Below are positions 1 to 6,674 of a DNA stretch of 8,940 nucleotides, piece after piece. Positions within the stretch are counted from its first letter, which is position 1; every line of letters begins with the position of its first letter. The DNA is from Ramlibacter sp. (lineage in GTDB: Bacteria > Pseudomonadota > Gammaproteobacteria > Burkholderiales > Burkholderiaceae_C): positions 1 to 8,940 of the forward strand of contig JANXVP010000052.1 in NCBI GenBank assembly GCA_025351615.1, written 5' to 3'. Under the pieces are notes generated by a model, which was not told where the DNA came from, did not search any database, and saw only the letters and a list, made by a program, of their open reading frames with translations. The position numbers were made by a program, and so were the translations under genes.

Positions 1-1186
1 CCAGGCGGTTGGCGCCATGCAGTCCGGTGTACGCGGTTTCGCCGACGGCGTGCAGGCCCGGCAGGTCGGTGCGACCGGACAGGTCGGTCTGGATGCCGCC
101 GCAGGTGTAGTGCGCTGCCGGCACCACCGGGATCGGCTGCTTGGTGATGTCGATGCCCAGTTCCAGGCAGCGGGCGTAGATGTTCGGAAAGTGTTCGCGG
201 ATGAATTCGGCCGGCTGGTGCGAGATGTCCAGGTACACGCAGTCCAGGCCGTGCTTTTTCATCTCGAAGTCGATCGCACGGGCAACGATGTCGCGCGGCG
301 CGAGTTCGGCGCGGGGGTCGTGCTCGGGCATGAAGCGCGTGCCGCCCGCGGACTGCGGCAGCAGCAGCCGACCGCCCTCGCCGCGCACTGCTTCGCTGAT
401 CAGGAAGCTTTTCACGTTCGGGTGGAACAGGCAGGTCGGGTGGAACTGGATGAACTCCATGTTGGTCACCCGGCAACCCGCGCGCCAGGCCACGGCGATG
501 CCGTCGCCGGTGGCGGTGTCGGGATTGGTGGTGTAGAGATACACCTTGCCGGCGCCGCCGGTGGCCAGAATGGTTCGGGGCGCGCGGAAGGTCAGCACTT
601 CGTCGGTCTTCTCGTCGAGTGCGTACAGGCCCAGGCAGCAATTGCCCTCGGCGCCGGCGTTGCCCGCAGGCGTCAGCCCCAGCTTGCTGCTGGTAATGAG
701 GTCGACCAGCGTGTGGTGTTCGAACAGCGTGATGTTCGGTGTCCTGCGGACATGCTCGATCAGCGTGCGCTGCACGGCCGCGCCGGTGGCATCGGTGACG
801 TGGACGATGCGCCGCGCGCTGTGGCCGCCTTCGCGCGTCAGGTGCAGATGTCCGTCCTCCTGCGAGAACGGGACGCCGAGCTGCCGCAGCCATTCGATGC
901 TTTCGGGCGCGTGCTCGACGACGAAGCGCGTCGCCGCCGGGTCCGACAGGCCGGCGCCCGCCACCAGCGTGTCGTCGACGTGCGAAGCGAAGGTGTCGCC
1001 TTCGCCCATCACCGCCGCGATGCCGCCCTGGGCCCAGCCGCTGGAGCCGTCGTGCATCTGGCGCTTGGTCAGGATCGCGACCCGGTGGGTATCCGCCAGG
1101 TGCATCGCGGCCGACAGTCCGGCCAGCCCGCTGCCGACGATCAGGACATCGAAATCGTGAGGGGTATGCGGAGAAATATGTGGCAT
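1..1186 (-). CDS. nadB: L-aspartate oxidase NadB (C-terminus cut off by window edge)
   Basis: This FAD flavoenzyme oxidises L-aspartate to iminoaspartate, which NadA condenses with dihydroxyacetone phosphate to quinolinate in de novo NAD synthesis; it acts in the cytosol. The 395 visible residues follow the E. coli protein closely. The FAD-binding GxGxxG is at residues 18-23 (GSGLAG) within VLIVGSGLAGLSAA. Other signatures are REGGHS at 118-123, ATGG at 208-211, HPT at 249-251, RGEGG at 268-272, ELAPRDIVARAI at 294-305 and HYTCGG at 359-364. By alignment from memory, E119, H249, R298 and H359 match the E. coli active-site residues E121, H244, R290 and H351. The family is about 540 residues long, so roughly the last 145, mainly the C-terminal helical domain, lie outside the window. 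It is the last visible gene of a minus-strand string, 16 bases after the scpA stop. The 16-base gap on the coding strand is pyrimidine-rich and shows no Shine-Dalgarno sequence, so translation may depend on coupling to scpA. No frameshift or missing key residue is seen. Confidence 0.97.
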   Translation of the reverse strand, partial: MPHISPHTPHDFDVLIVGSGLAGLSAAMHLADTHRVAILTKRQMHDGSSGWAQGGIAAVMGEGDTFASHVDDTLVAGAGLSDPAATRFVVEHAPESIEWLRQLGVPFSQEDGHLHLTREGGHSARRIVHVTDATGAAVQRTLIEHVRRTPNITLFEHHTLVDLITSSKLGLTPAGNAGAEGNCCLGLYALDEKTDEVLTFRAPRTILATGGAGKVYLYTTNPDTATGDGIAVAWRAGCRVTNMEFIQFHPTCLFHPNVKSFLISEAVRGEGGRLLLPQSAGGTRFMPEHDPRAELAPRDIVARAIDFEMKKHGLDCVYLDISHQPAEFIREHFPNIYARCLELGIDITKQPIPVVPAAHYTCGGIQTDLSGRTDLPGLHAVGETAYTGLHGANRL

Positions 1187-1202
1187 GGAAAAAAGGTCGG
1201 GG

Positions 1203-2048
1203 TTACGCCGGCGAATAGGCCAGCCGCACATAGATCGGGGCGAAGGCTTCGGCCTGCGTCACCTCGATCAGGCATTCCTTGGCCAGCTCCAGCATCGCGA
1301 TGAAGGTGACGATCAGGACCTGGATGCCGCGCCTGATCTCGAACAGCTGCTCGAACTCCACGAACTTGCGTCCCTGCAGCCTGCGCAGCACGATGCTCAT
1401 GTGCTCGCGCACCGACAGCTCCTCGCGGGTGATCTTGTGGTGCTGGACCAGGCGGGCGCGCTTGACGATGTCGCGCCACGCTTCCTGCAGGTCGACCACG
1501 TTGACCTCGGGAAAGCGCGGCTGCAGCGACTGCTCGATGGACACCTCCGCGCGCAGGACGTCGCGACCGAGCTGTGGGACTTCATTCAGGCGGAACGCCG
1601 CCGCCTTCATCTGCTCGTATTCCAGCAGGCGGCGGACCAGTTCGGCGCGCGGGTCTTCCGGCTCCTGGCCGTCGGGTGTCTTGCGCGGCGGCAGCAGCAT
1701 GCGCGACTTGATCTCGATCAGCATGGCCGCCATCAGCAGGTATTCCGCCGCCAGCTCCAGGTTTCGGGTGCGAATCTCGTCCACGTACACCAGATACTGG
1801 CGCGTCACGCCCGCCATCGGGATGTCCAGGATGTTGAAATTCTGCTTGCGGATCAGGTAAAGCAGCAGGTCCAGCGGGCCTTCGAACGCTTCGAGGAACA
1901 CCTCCAGTGCGTCCGGGGGGATGTACAGGTCCGTCGGCATGGCAAACAGCGGTTCACCATAAAGACGCGCCAGCGCCACCTGGTCCACCACCTGCGGCAT
2001 CTCGGCCAATGCAGCTTGGCCGGGTTCGGGCAGCCCGGCGGAATTCAC
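1203..2048 (-). CDS. scpA: Segregation and condensation protein ScpA
   Basis: This is the kleisin subunit of the Smc-ScpAB condensin, which bridges the head and neck of the Smc dimer and is needed for chromosome compaction and partition. It has 281 residues, a normal length for the family. The N-terminal signature FEGPLDLLLYLI is at residues 55-66, followed by the RKQNFNILDIP helix, then a long helical stretch with LAAEYLLMAAMLIEIKSRMLLP. The acidic, charged middle region (around DGQEPEDPRAELVRRLLEYEQ) is expected to hold the ScpB contact. The C-terminal 80 or so residues form the winged helix that binds the Smc head, including VVFI-like packing at IQVLIVTFIAMLELAKE. The start is a GTG whose first bases form a GTGA overlap with the stop of the upstream DUF3460 gene. 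An internal ATG at codon 17 is an alternative, but the N-terminal extension with VALARLYGEPLF is usual in Burkholderiales ScpA as I recall it. scpB is not next to it. Function is clear from the family; nothing is unusual. Confidence 0.95.
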   Translation of the reverse strand: MNSAGLPEPGQAALAEMPQVVDQVALARLYGEPLFAMPTDLYIPPDALEVFLEAFEGPLDLLLYLIRKQNFNILDIPMAGVTRQYLVYVDEIRTRNLELAAEYLLMAAMLIEIKSRMLLPPRKTPDGQEPEDPRAELVRRLLEYEQMKAAAFRLNEVPQLGRDVLRAEVSIEQSLQPRFPEVNVVDLQEAWRDIVKRARLVQHHKITREELSVREHMSIVLRRLQGRKFVEFEQLFEIRRGIQVLIVTFIAMLELAKECLIEVTQAEAFAPIYVRLAYSPA

Positions 2049-2263
2049 CGTGTGCTGTTCTGGTAGACGTAGGGCTTCTGCGCCACTTCGCCCTCGCGGA
2101 ATTCGCCCCAGGCCTCACGGTCCACATGCTTGTCCCACAACAGGGCCCGCCCGGCACGTTGCCGCGCCTCCAGGTCTGACCCCCTGGCCTTGAGCTGTTC
2201 GATGAACTGCGTGACCTCGGACTGGTAATCGGGACGCCGGAAAATTTTGAGCAGGATGGACAT
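2045..2263 (-). CDS. DUF3460 family small protein
   Basis: This is a 72-residue protein of unknown function. It begins MSILLKIFRRPDYQSEVTQFIEQLK and ends KPYVYQN, a pattern I recognise as the DUF3460 family of betaproteobacteria. It is hydrophilic, probably mostly helical, rich in charged residues (EARQRAGRALLWDKHVDREAW), and has no signal peptide or membrane segment, so it should be cytosolic. The ATG start is supported by an AAGG-type ribosome binding site about 9 bases upstream on the minus strand. Its stop overlaps the scpA GTG start by four bases (GTGA), so the two are translated from one transcript and are probably coupled. It is the first visible gene of the minus-strand string DUF3460-scpA-nadB. 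Position next to scpA suggests a link to chromosome maintenance only by neighbourhood; no function can be read from the sequence. Confidence 0.85.
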   Translation of the reverse strand: MSILLKIFRRPDYQSEVTQFIEQLKARGSDLEARQRAGRALLWDKHVDREAWGEFREGEVAQKPYVYQNSTR

Positions 2264-2284
2264 ATAGACTGAACCTTTTCCACG

Positions 2285-2312
2285 ATTTTACTTGGACGGC
2301 CATGGTTTACAG
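2285..2312 (-). promoter_or_regulatory. Possible sigma-70 promoter for DUF3460-scpA-nadB
   Basis: Read on the minus strand, TAAAAT at 2290-2285 matches the -10 consensus at five of six positions. CTGTAA at 2312-2307 is a weak -35 (three of six) with a 16-base spacer. Transcription would start near 2278, leaving a short leader that holds the GGAAAAGG ribosome-binding region of the DUF3460 gene. The proposed -35 lies inside the first codons of the divergent lipoprotein gene, which the 38-base divergent gap makes unavoidable. It is a pattern match only, and the weak -35 keeps confidence low. Confidence 0.3.
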
Positions 2313-2805
2313 GTTTTCGGCGCTCGCAGCGCTCGCCGTCCTGGCGGCGAACCTGCTGCTGGCCGGTTGCGATCCGCAGCACATCGAGGAACTGGAAGAG
2401 GGGGTGGCGACGGAGGCGGATGTGCGCGCCCGCTTCGGCGCGCCGGAAAAGATCTGGGACGGCCCCGGCGGCTCCCGCATCCTCGAATACAACCGGCAGC
2501 CGGCCGGCCAGAAGAATTACATGATCACGCTGGACGCCGGTGGCCGCATGAGCGCATTGCGGCAGGTGCTGAACCCCGGCAACTTTGCGCGGGTCGAGCC
2601 GGGAATGATGATGCAGGACGTGCGCAGGATGCTCGGCAAACCCGCCCGCACCATGACCTATGCGCTGAAAAACGAAAGCGCCTGGGACTGGCGCTTTCTG
2701 GAGCCACCCAACACCGCGATGGTGTTCACGGTCTGGTTCAGCCCGGATGACCGCGTGCTGCGAACGTCGACAGGGGCGGACCCGCAGGCGCCGGAAAACC
2801 GGTAG
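2302..2805 (+). CDS. BamE-like (SmpA/OmlA) lipoprotein with two tandem modules
   Basis: This is a 167-residue predicted lipoprotein. Residues 1-22 form a type II signal peptide with lipobox LAGC, so the mature protein would start at C23. Two successive modules of the SmpA/OmlA (BamE) type follow. The first, about residues 34-90, has GVATEADVRARFGAPEKIW and ends DAGGRMSALRQVL. The second, about 97-156, has VEPGMMMQDVRRMLGKPA and ends SPDDRVLRTST. Both show the family pattern of a helix with V..RFG.P or V..MLGKP, then beta strands closing in a D..GR/D..DRVL turn. True BamE proteins help BamA fold outer-membrane proteins and usually have one such module, so this one may be a paralogue rather than the Bam subunit. 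Residue +2 after the cysteine is Asp (CDPQ), which in enterobacteria signals inner-membrane retention. The ATG is preceded by only a weak GGA. The gene is divergent from the DUF3460-scpA-nadB string and on the same strand as hyf, 202 bases upstream, with no evident link to it. Confidence 0.85.
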   Translation: MVYRFSALAALAVLAANLLLAGCDPQHIEELEEGVATEADVRARFGAPEKIWDGPGGSRILEYNRQPAGQKNYMITLDAGGRMSALRQVLNPGNFARVEPGMMMQDVRRMLGKPARTMTYALKNESAWDWRFLEPPNTAMVFTVWFSPDDRVLRTSTGADPQAPENR

Positions 2806-3007
2806 GACCTGTCACCTGGGGCGCCGAGGCGAAAACAAGAGCCGGTTTTGCCGCTGGTCGATCCCTCGCGGATGTCCCGTACACTTTACTCATGGACGGC
2901 CTTGTGTTCAGCGCGCGGGATCCGGTTTCGACGACCGGATGGGAGCACAGGCCGTTGCGCGAATCGCCGCCGCATTGCCCGGCCGGCCCGACCGCCAGAC
3001 AGATCAC
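2806..3007 (+). other. Intergenic leader of the hyf-like operon
   Basis: These 202 bases separate the lipoprotein gene from hyfB. No strong terminator is seen. AAAACCGG (2795-2802, overlapping the end of the lipoprotein gene) can pair with CCGGTTTT (2842-2849), but the loop is 39 bases, so this is a poor intrinsic terminator. A TACACT at 2880-2885 (four of six to the -10 consensus) with a weak TGGTCG at 2855-2860 at an over-long 19-base spacing is the best, still poor, sigma-70 candidate. I found no sigma-54 -24/-12 pair. The region also holds the inverted repeat at 2920-2940 and a short open frame at 2892-3011, listed separately. Where hyf transcription begins cannot be settled from sequence. 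Confidence 0.5.
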
Positions 3008-3011
3008 ATGA
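2892..3011 (+). other. Possible upstream short reading frame ending on the hyfB start
   Basis: An ATG at 2892 opens a 39-codon frame (begins MDGLVFSARDPVS) whose TGA stop at 3009-3011 overlaps the chosen hyfB ATG as ATGA. The peptide has no recognisable domain and no good Shine-Dalgarno sequence in front of it. Since the hyfB ATG also lacks a clear ribosome binding site (CAGACAGATCAC precedes it), coupled translation from this frame is possible. A stop-free run of this length is common by chance in G+C-rich DNA, so this is a low-confidence entry. Confidence 0.15.
2920..2940. repeat. Perfect inverted repeat in the hyfB leader
   Basis: ATCCGGT at 2920-2926 and ACCGGAT at 2934-2940 are exact reverse complements separated by 7 bases (TTCGACG). 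The symmetry would suit an operator for a dimeric repressor or activator, or a 7-bp RNA hairpin in the leader transcript. There is no T-run after it, so it is not a terminator. It sits about 70 bases upstream of the hyfB start, inside the hyf leader. No specific regulator family is implied. Confidence 0.45.
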
Positions 3012-5032
3012 TCGATTTTCCCGGTCCGGCACTCTGGATGCATCTGGACTGGGTATTGATCGCCCTTGCGGCCTGGCTGCTGGTGGGCCTGCTGGGCGTG
3101 TTCGCGCTGCGCCGCCTGGCCCTGGTGGCCCGGGTGCTGTTCCCGGCAGGCGGTGTGATCGCCGTGGTGCTGTTCGGGATTGCCTTGCACGCCGCGTTCG
3201 GCACGCCCGAGGTGGTGACGTTGCCGCTGGGCCTGCCTGGGCTGCCCTTCCATCTTCGACTGGACAGCCTGTCGGCGTTCTTCCTGATGGTGATTGCCGG
3301 CGCATCGGCAGGGGTGTCCGCTTTTGCAGCCGGCTACTTCCGCCAGGGGGAGGGCACGCCACCCGGCCTGCTTTGTCTCGAATACCACCTGTTTCTGGCC
3401 AGCATGGTGATGGTGGTGCTGGCCGACGACGCCTATGTCTTCATGGTCATGTGGGAGACGATGGCCCTGTCCTCGTTTTTCCTCGTCATCGCGAACCACC
3501 GGATTCCAGAGATCCGCAGCGCCGGCTACCTCTACCTGCTGATCGCGCACATCGGGGCCATCGGCATTCTCCTTTGCTTCGGCGTCCTGCAGGCCAACAC
3601 CGGCGACTACACGTTCGCCAATATGCGGGCCCAGCAACACACGACGTTCTGGGCCTCGGTGGCGTTCCTGCTTGCGCTGGTCGGCTTCGGTGCCAAGGCA
3701 GGTCTGGTGCCGCTGCACGTCTGGTTGCCCGAGGCGCATCCGGCGGCGCCGTCGCCGGTCTCCGCGCTGATGAGCGGCGTGATGCTCAAAACAGCGGTCT
3801 ACGGCGTGCTGCGAGTGACGTTCGACCTGCTGCATGTGCAAGTCTGGTGGTGGGGTGTCGTGCTGCTCGGCCTGGGGTTGGCGAGCGCCCTGTTCGGCGT
3901 GGTTTTTTCCGCCGCGCAAGTGGAGATGAAGCGGCTGCTGGCGTATTCGTCGATCGAGAACATCGGCCTGCTGTTCGCTGCCATCGGGCTGGCCGTGCTG
4001 TTCGCGGCCTACGGGATGAGGCTGATGGCGGCCCTGGCGCTCACGGCGGCGCTGTACCACGCGGCCAGCCACGCGTTCTTCAAGAGCCTGCTGTTCCTGG
4101 GAACCGGCGCCGTGCTGCACGCCACCGGCGAGCGCAGCCTGGGCAAGCTGGGCGGCTTGATCCGCTACATGCCCTGGGTGGCCTGGCTGACCCTGGTCGG
4201 TGCACTGGCCTGTGCCGGCCTGCCGCCGCTGGGTGGTTTTGTTTCGGAATGGCTGTTGCTGCAAAGCTTTCTGTTCGCGCCCGGCCTGCCCAGCTCCTTC
4301 CTGAACATGCTGATCCCGGTCGTGGCGGCGCTGATCGCCCTGGTGTCGGCGCTGTCAGGCTACGTCATGGTCAAGTTCTTCGGCGTCGTCTTCCTCGGTC
4401 AGCCGCGCGAGGAGGCGCTGTCCAAAGCGCACGACGCCGGTGCCTGGGAGCGTCTGGGCATGGTCTGGCTGGTGGCCGGCTGCGTGTTGCTCGGGTTGCT
4501 GCCGATCCAGTTCATCGCTCTGATCGACCCGGTGACCCGGCAGCTTGTCGGTGCCGGCCTGGGGACCACCGTCGCGGCCGGGGGCTGGCTGCTGGTTCCG
4601 GTCGCAGTGGAGCGGGCGAGCTACGGGCCAGTTATCTTCCTGCTGGGCGTGGCCGCCGGCTCGGTGCTGGCGTACCTGTTGGTGCGGACGCTCTACCACG
4701 GTCGTTCGCGGCGTTCGCCGGCGTGGGATTGCGGTTTCCCTTGGCAGACGGCCCGCATGCAGGACACGGCCGAAGGCTTCGGCCAGCCGATCCGGCAGAT
4801 TTTCGAGCCCTTCTTCCGGATGGAGCGGGAACTGCCTTCGCCATTCGACGCGCATCCGCGCTACCGCGTGACGATCAGCGACCATTTCTGGCACTGGATC
4901 TACCTGCCCGTGGCAGCCACCGTCGAGCGCCTCTCGAGGTTGATCGGCCTGCTGCAGCAGGGCCGCATCGCGGTTTACCTGCTTTACAGCTTCCTCACGC
5001 TGATCGCCGTACTGCTGGTGGTGATGCGATGA
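3008..5032 (+). CDS. hyfB: HyfB-like proton-translocating membrane subunit (hydrogenase-4 component B family)
   Basis: This large inner-membrane protein of the NuoL/NuoM/Mrp-antiporter superfamily is predicted to form a proton (or sodium) channel in the membrane arm of a complex-I-like enzyme. Conserved charged residues sit in membrane helices: E150 in MWETMALSSFFL, K230 in GFGAKAGLVPLHVWLPEAHP, K261 in SGVMLKTAVYG, K359 in HAFFKSLLF and E414 in PPLGGFVSEW. MKRLLAYSSIEN is a further family signature. After the antiporter core come a C-terminal region with AWDCGFPW, as in E. coli HyfB, an amphipathic stretch and a last membrane helix (IAVYLLYSFLTLIAVLLVV). With the ATG at 3008 the protein has 674 residues, close to the roughly 670 of E. 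coli HyfB. The frame is open upstream to 2747 and an in-frame ATG exists at 2939, but these give extra non-conserved residues; an ATG at 3038 is also possible. No clear ribosome binding site precedes 3008. It is the first gene of the hyfBCEFG string. Confidence 0.94.
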   Translation: MIDFPGPALWMHLDWVLIALAAWLLVGLLGVFALRRLALVARVLFPAGGVIAVVLFGIALHAAFGTPEVVTLPLGLPGLPFHLRLDSLSAFFLMVIAGASAGVSAFAAGYFRQGEGTPPGLLCLEYHLFLASMVMVVLADDAYVFMVMWETMALSSFFLVIANHRIPEIRSAGYLYLLIAHIGAIGILLCFGVLQANTGDYTFANMRAQQHTTFWASVAFLLALVGFGAKAGLVPLHVWLPEAHPAAPSPVSALMSGVMLKTAVYGVLRVTFDLLHVQVWWWGVVLLGLGLASALFGVVFSAAQVEMKRLLAYSSIENIGLLFAAIGLAVLFAAYGMRLMAALALTAALYHAASHAFFKSLLFLGTGAVLHATGERSLGKLGGLIRYMPWVAWLTLVGALACAGLPPLGGFVSEWLLLQSFLFAPGLPSSFLNMLIPVVAALIALVSALSGYVMVKFFGVVFLGQPREEALSKAHDAGAWERLGMVWLVAGCVLLGLLPIQFIALIDPVTRQLVGAGLGTTVAAGGWLLVPVAVERASYGPVIFLLGVAAGSVLAYLLVRTLYHGRSRRSPAWDCGFPWQTARMQDTAEGFGQPIRQIFEPFFRMERELPSPFDAHPRYRVTISDHFWHWIYLPVAATVERLSRLIGLLQQGRIAVYLLYSFLTLIAVLLVVMR

Positions 5033-5067
5033 GCGCAGCGCAGAACCGTAACGTGGGGGTTCCATGA
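5029..5067 (+). other. Possible 12-codon minicistron bridging hyfB and hyfC
   Basis: An ATG at 5029 overlaps the hyfB TGA (ATGA) and opens a 12-codon frame, MSAAQNRNVGVP, whose TGA overlaps the hyfC ATG, again as ATGA (5064-5067). GGTGG lies just upstream of its start and GGGGG, inside it, precedes hyfC. The arrangement would let a ribosome end hyfB, translate the small frame and restart on hyfC. Both starts begin ATGAGCGC, so a small duplication of the hyfC start could also explain it. No product is claimed. Confidence 0.2.
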
Positions 5068-6011
5068 GCGCGCTGGGTTTGTTGTCGCAACTGCTGGCCA
5101 TTGCCGCTGCCTTGCTGCTCGCGCCGCTGATGACAGGCTGGGTCAATCAATGCCGGGCCTGGCTGCAGAACAAGTCGGCACCGCCGCTGCTGCAGCCGTA
5201 CCGGATGCTGCACAAGCTGTTCAACAAGGACTCGGTGCTCGCGGATCACGCCTCCCAGCTGTTCAGGGCCGCACCCTACGTCGTGTTCGGCTGCATGGTG
5301 CTGGCCAGCGCCATCGTTCCCACCCTGTCGACCGATCTGCCGCTGTCGCCGGCTGCCGACGCGATCGCGCTGGTGGGCCTGTTTGCGCTGGCCCGGACGT
5401 TCATCAGCCTGGCAGCGATGGATGTGGGGACCGCCTTCGGCACGCTGGGCGCGCGCCGCGAGATGTTCATCGGTTTCCTGGCGGAGCCGGCACTGCTGAT
5501 GGTGTTTTTCTGCGCCTCATTGATCTCCAGATCCACCTCGCTCACCACGATCGTGGAAACGCTGGGGCATCGCGAGCTGGCGATCTATCCGAGCCTCGCC
5601 TTCGCCGGCGTCGCGTTCACCATGATCTCGCTGGCTGAAAACGCCCGCATTCCCGTGGACAACCCGGCGACGCATCTGGAACTGACGATGATTCACGAGG
5701 CACTGATCCTGGAGTATTCCGGGCGCCACCTGGCATTGATGGAGTGGGCCGCCAGCCTCAAGCTGTTCGCCTACTCCTGCATCGGACTGGCGTTGTTCGT
5801 TCCCTGGGGCGTGGCCGAGGCCGACGCGCCGCTGGCACTGGTGCTGGCGATGCCCGCGCTGGTTCTCAAGCTGGCCATCGGCGGCGCGATTCTCGCGTTG
5901 CTGGAAAGCGTCAGCGCCAAGATGCGCATCTTTCGCGTGCCCGAATTCCTGGCGACCGCTTTCATGCTGGCCGTCATCGGGCTGCTGGTCAGCATCCTGC
6001 TGGGAGCATGA
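5064..6011 (+). CDS. hyfC: HyfC-like NuoH-family membrane subunit
   Basis: This is the NuoH/HycD/HyfC subunit of 315 residues, a normal length. It joins the soluble catalytic arm to the membrane pumps; in complex I the equivalent protein lines the quinone cavity. About eight membrane helices are visible. Family signatures include QPYRMLHKLFNKDSVLADHAS near residues 44-64 and the acidic loop ENARIPVDNPATHLELTMIHEALILEYSGRHLALMEWA. In that loop E192, E206, E212 and E217 match the glutamate-rich loop known from NuoH and HycD, which is thought to pass conformational or proton signals between the two arms. The ATG is preceded by GGGGG at about 6 bases, a good ribosome binding site. The start lies 31 bases after the hyfB stop, and the stop is one base before the hyfE GTG, so it is firmly inside one operon. 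Nothing is missing or broken. Confidence 0.95.
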   Translation: MSALGLLSQLLAIAAALLLAPLMTGWVNQCRAWLQNKSAPPLLQPYRMLHKLFNKDSVLADHASQLFRAAPYVVFGCMVLASAIVPTLSTDLPLSPAADAIALVGLFALARTFISLAAMDVGTAFGTLGARREMFIGFLAEPALLMVFFCASLISRSTSLTTIVETLGHRELAIYPSLAFAGVAFTMISLAENARIPVDNPATHLELTMIHEALILEYSGRHLALMEWAASLKLFAYSCIGLALFVPWGVAEADAPLALVLAMPALVLKLAIGGAILALLESVSAKMRIFRVPEFLATAFMLAVIGLLVSILLGA

Positions 6012-6012
6012 G

Positions 6013-6672
6013 GTGACGCGGTTCATTCCCCAGTTGATCCACCTGCTGGCGGCGTGCATCCTGATGCTGTCGTTCGCCATGATTTCCCAGCGGCGGATCG
6101 CCTCGCTGATCAACCTGTTCGCGCTGCAGGGCGCGGCCCTGGTTGCCGCATCGGTCCTGCTGGGGTACGCGGAGGGGAACCCCGACCTCTATGTCTCGGC
6201 GGGATTGACGCTGGCGCTCAAGGTGGTCCTCATCCCCTGGCTGCTGTACCGGGTGATCCGCAAACTGAACGTGCGCTGGGACGTGGAGCCGCTGATCAAC
6301 GTGCCGATCCTCATGATCGTGGGCATCGGCCTGGTGATCTTCTCCTTCAGCCTGGCGCTGCCGGTGTCGCGCCTGTCCGCCTCCATCGCCGGCGGCTCGC
6401 TGGGAATCGCGCTGGCATGCGTGCTGCTGTCGTTCATGATGATGATCACCCGGTCCCGTGCCGTGCCCCAGGTGATCGGATTCCTTTCCATGGAAAACGG
6501 ACTGATCTTCGCGGCCACGGCCGCCACCAACGGCATGCCGATGATCGTGGAATTCGGCATCGCGCTCGACGTTCTGGTGGGGATCCTGATTCTGGGCGTC
6601 TTCATGTTCCAGATCCGCGAGCAGTTCGACAGCCTCGACATCCACAATCTGGAACAGCTAAAGGAAGACTGA
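6013..6672 (+). CDS. hyfE: HyfE-like membrane subunit
   Basis: This 219-residue, very hydrophobic protein resembles E. coli HyfE (about 216 residues). It has some six to seven membrane helices; part of it is NuoK/MrpC-like. Features shared with E. coli HyfE, from memory, are the K in ALKVVLIPWLL (K70), the motif VIGFLSMENGLIFAA with E161, and VEFGIALDVLVGILILGVF with E180 and D186. The ending LDIHNLEQLKED parallels LDVNNLTALKG of the E. coli protein. E161 in SMENG is probably a membrane-embedded acid in the proton path. The start is GTG, one base after the hyfC stop, with GGGAG about 6 bases upstream. Its stop is followed directly by a palindromic repeat of about 75 bases, the only sizeable gap within the hyf string. 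Confidence 0.92.
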   Translation: MTRFIPQLIHLLAACILMLSFAMISQRRIASLINLFALQGAALVAASVLLGYAEGNPDLYVSAGLTLALKVVLIPWLLYRVIRKLNVRWDVEPLINVPILMIVGIGLVIFSFSLALPVSRLSASIAGGSLGIALACVLLSFMMMITRSRAVPQVIGFLSMENGLIFAATAATNGMPMIVEFGIALDVLVGILILGVFMFQIREQFDSLDIHNLEQLKED

Positions 6673-6674
6673 TG

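Noticed and set aside
17..1303. 428-codon plus-strand frame opposite nadB
   Set aside because: It is antisense to nadB, whose motifs are complete on the minus strand; the plus-strand product has no family likeness.
1141..1479. 112-codon minus-strand frame across the scpA-nadB junction
   Set aside because: It is in another frame of the same strand, covered by the real scpA and nadB genes, with Arg/Ala-rich composition and no domain.
2795..2849. Intrinsic terminator after the lipoprotein gene
   Set aside because: The AAAACCGG/CCGGTTTT arms pair exactly, but the loop is 39 bases and only four T follow within the stem, so it is too weak to list as a terminator.
2893..2906. Possible sigma-54 promoter (TGG...TTG) before hyfB, as in E. 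coli hyf
   Set aside because: The GG and the TTG element are two bases too close to each other, and the -12 GC is missing.
2747..3007. Upstream extension of the hyfB frame
   Set aside because: The frame is open, but the added residues are Arg-rich, unlike any HyfB N-terminus, and overlap the end of the lipoprotein gene. Starting at 3008 gives the family length.
2738..4264. 508-codon minus-strand open frame opposite hyfB
   Set aside because: It is rich in Gln, His, Arg and Pro with no recognisable domain, and lies antisense to a strongly conserved gene. This is the usual shadow of high G+C at third positions.
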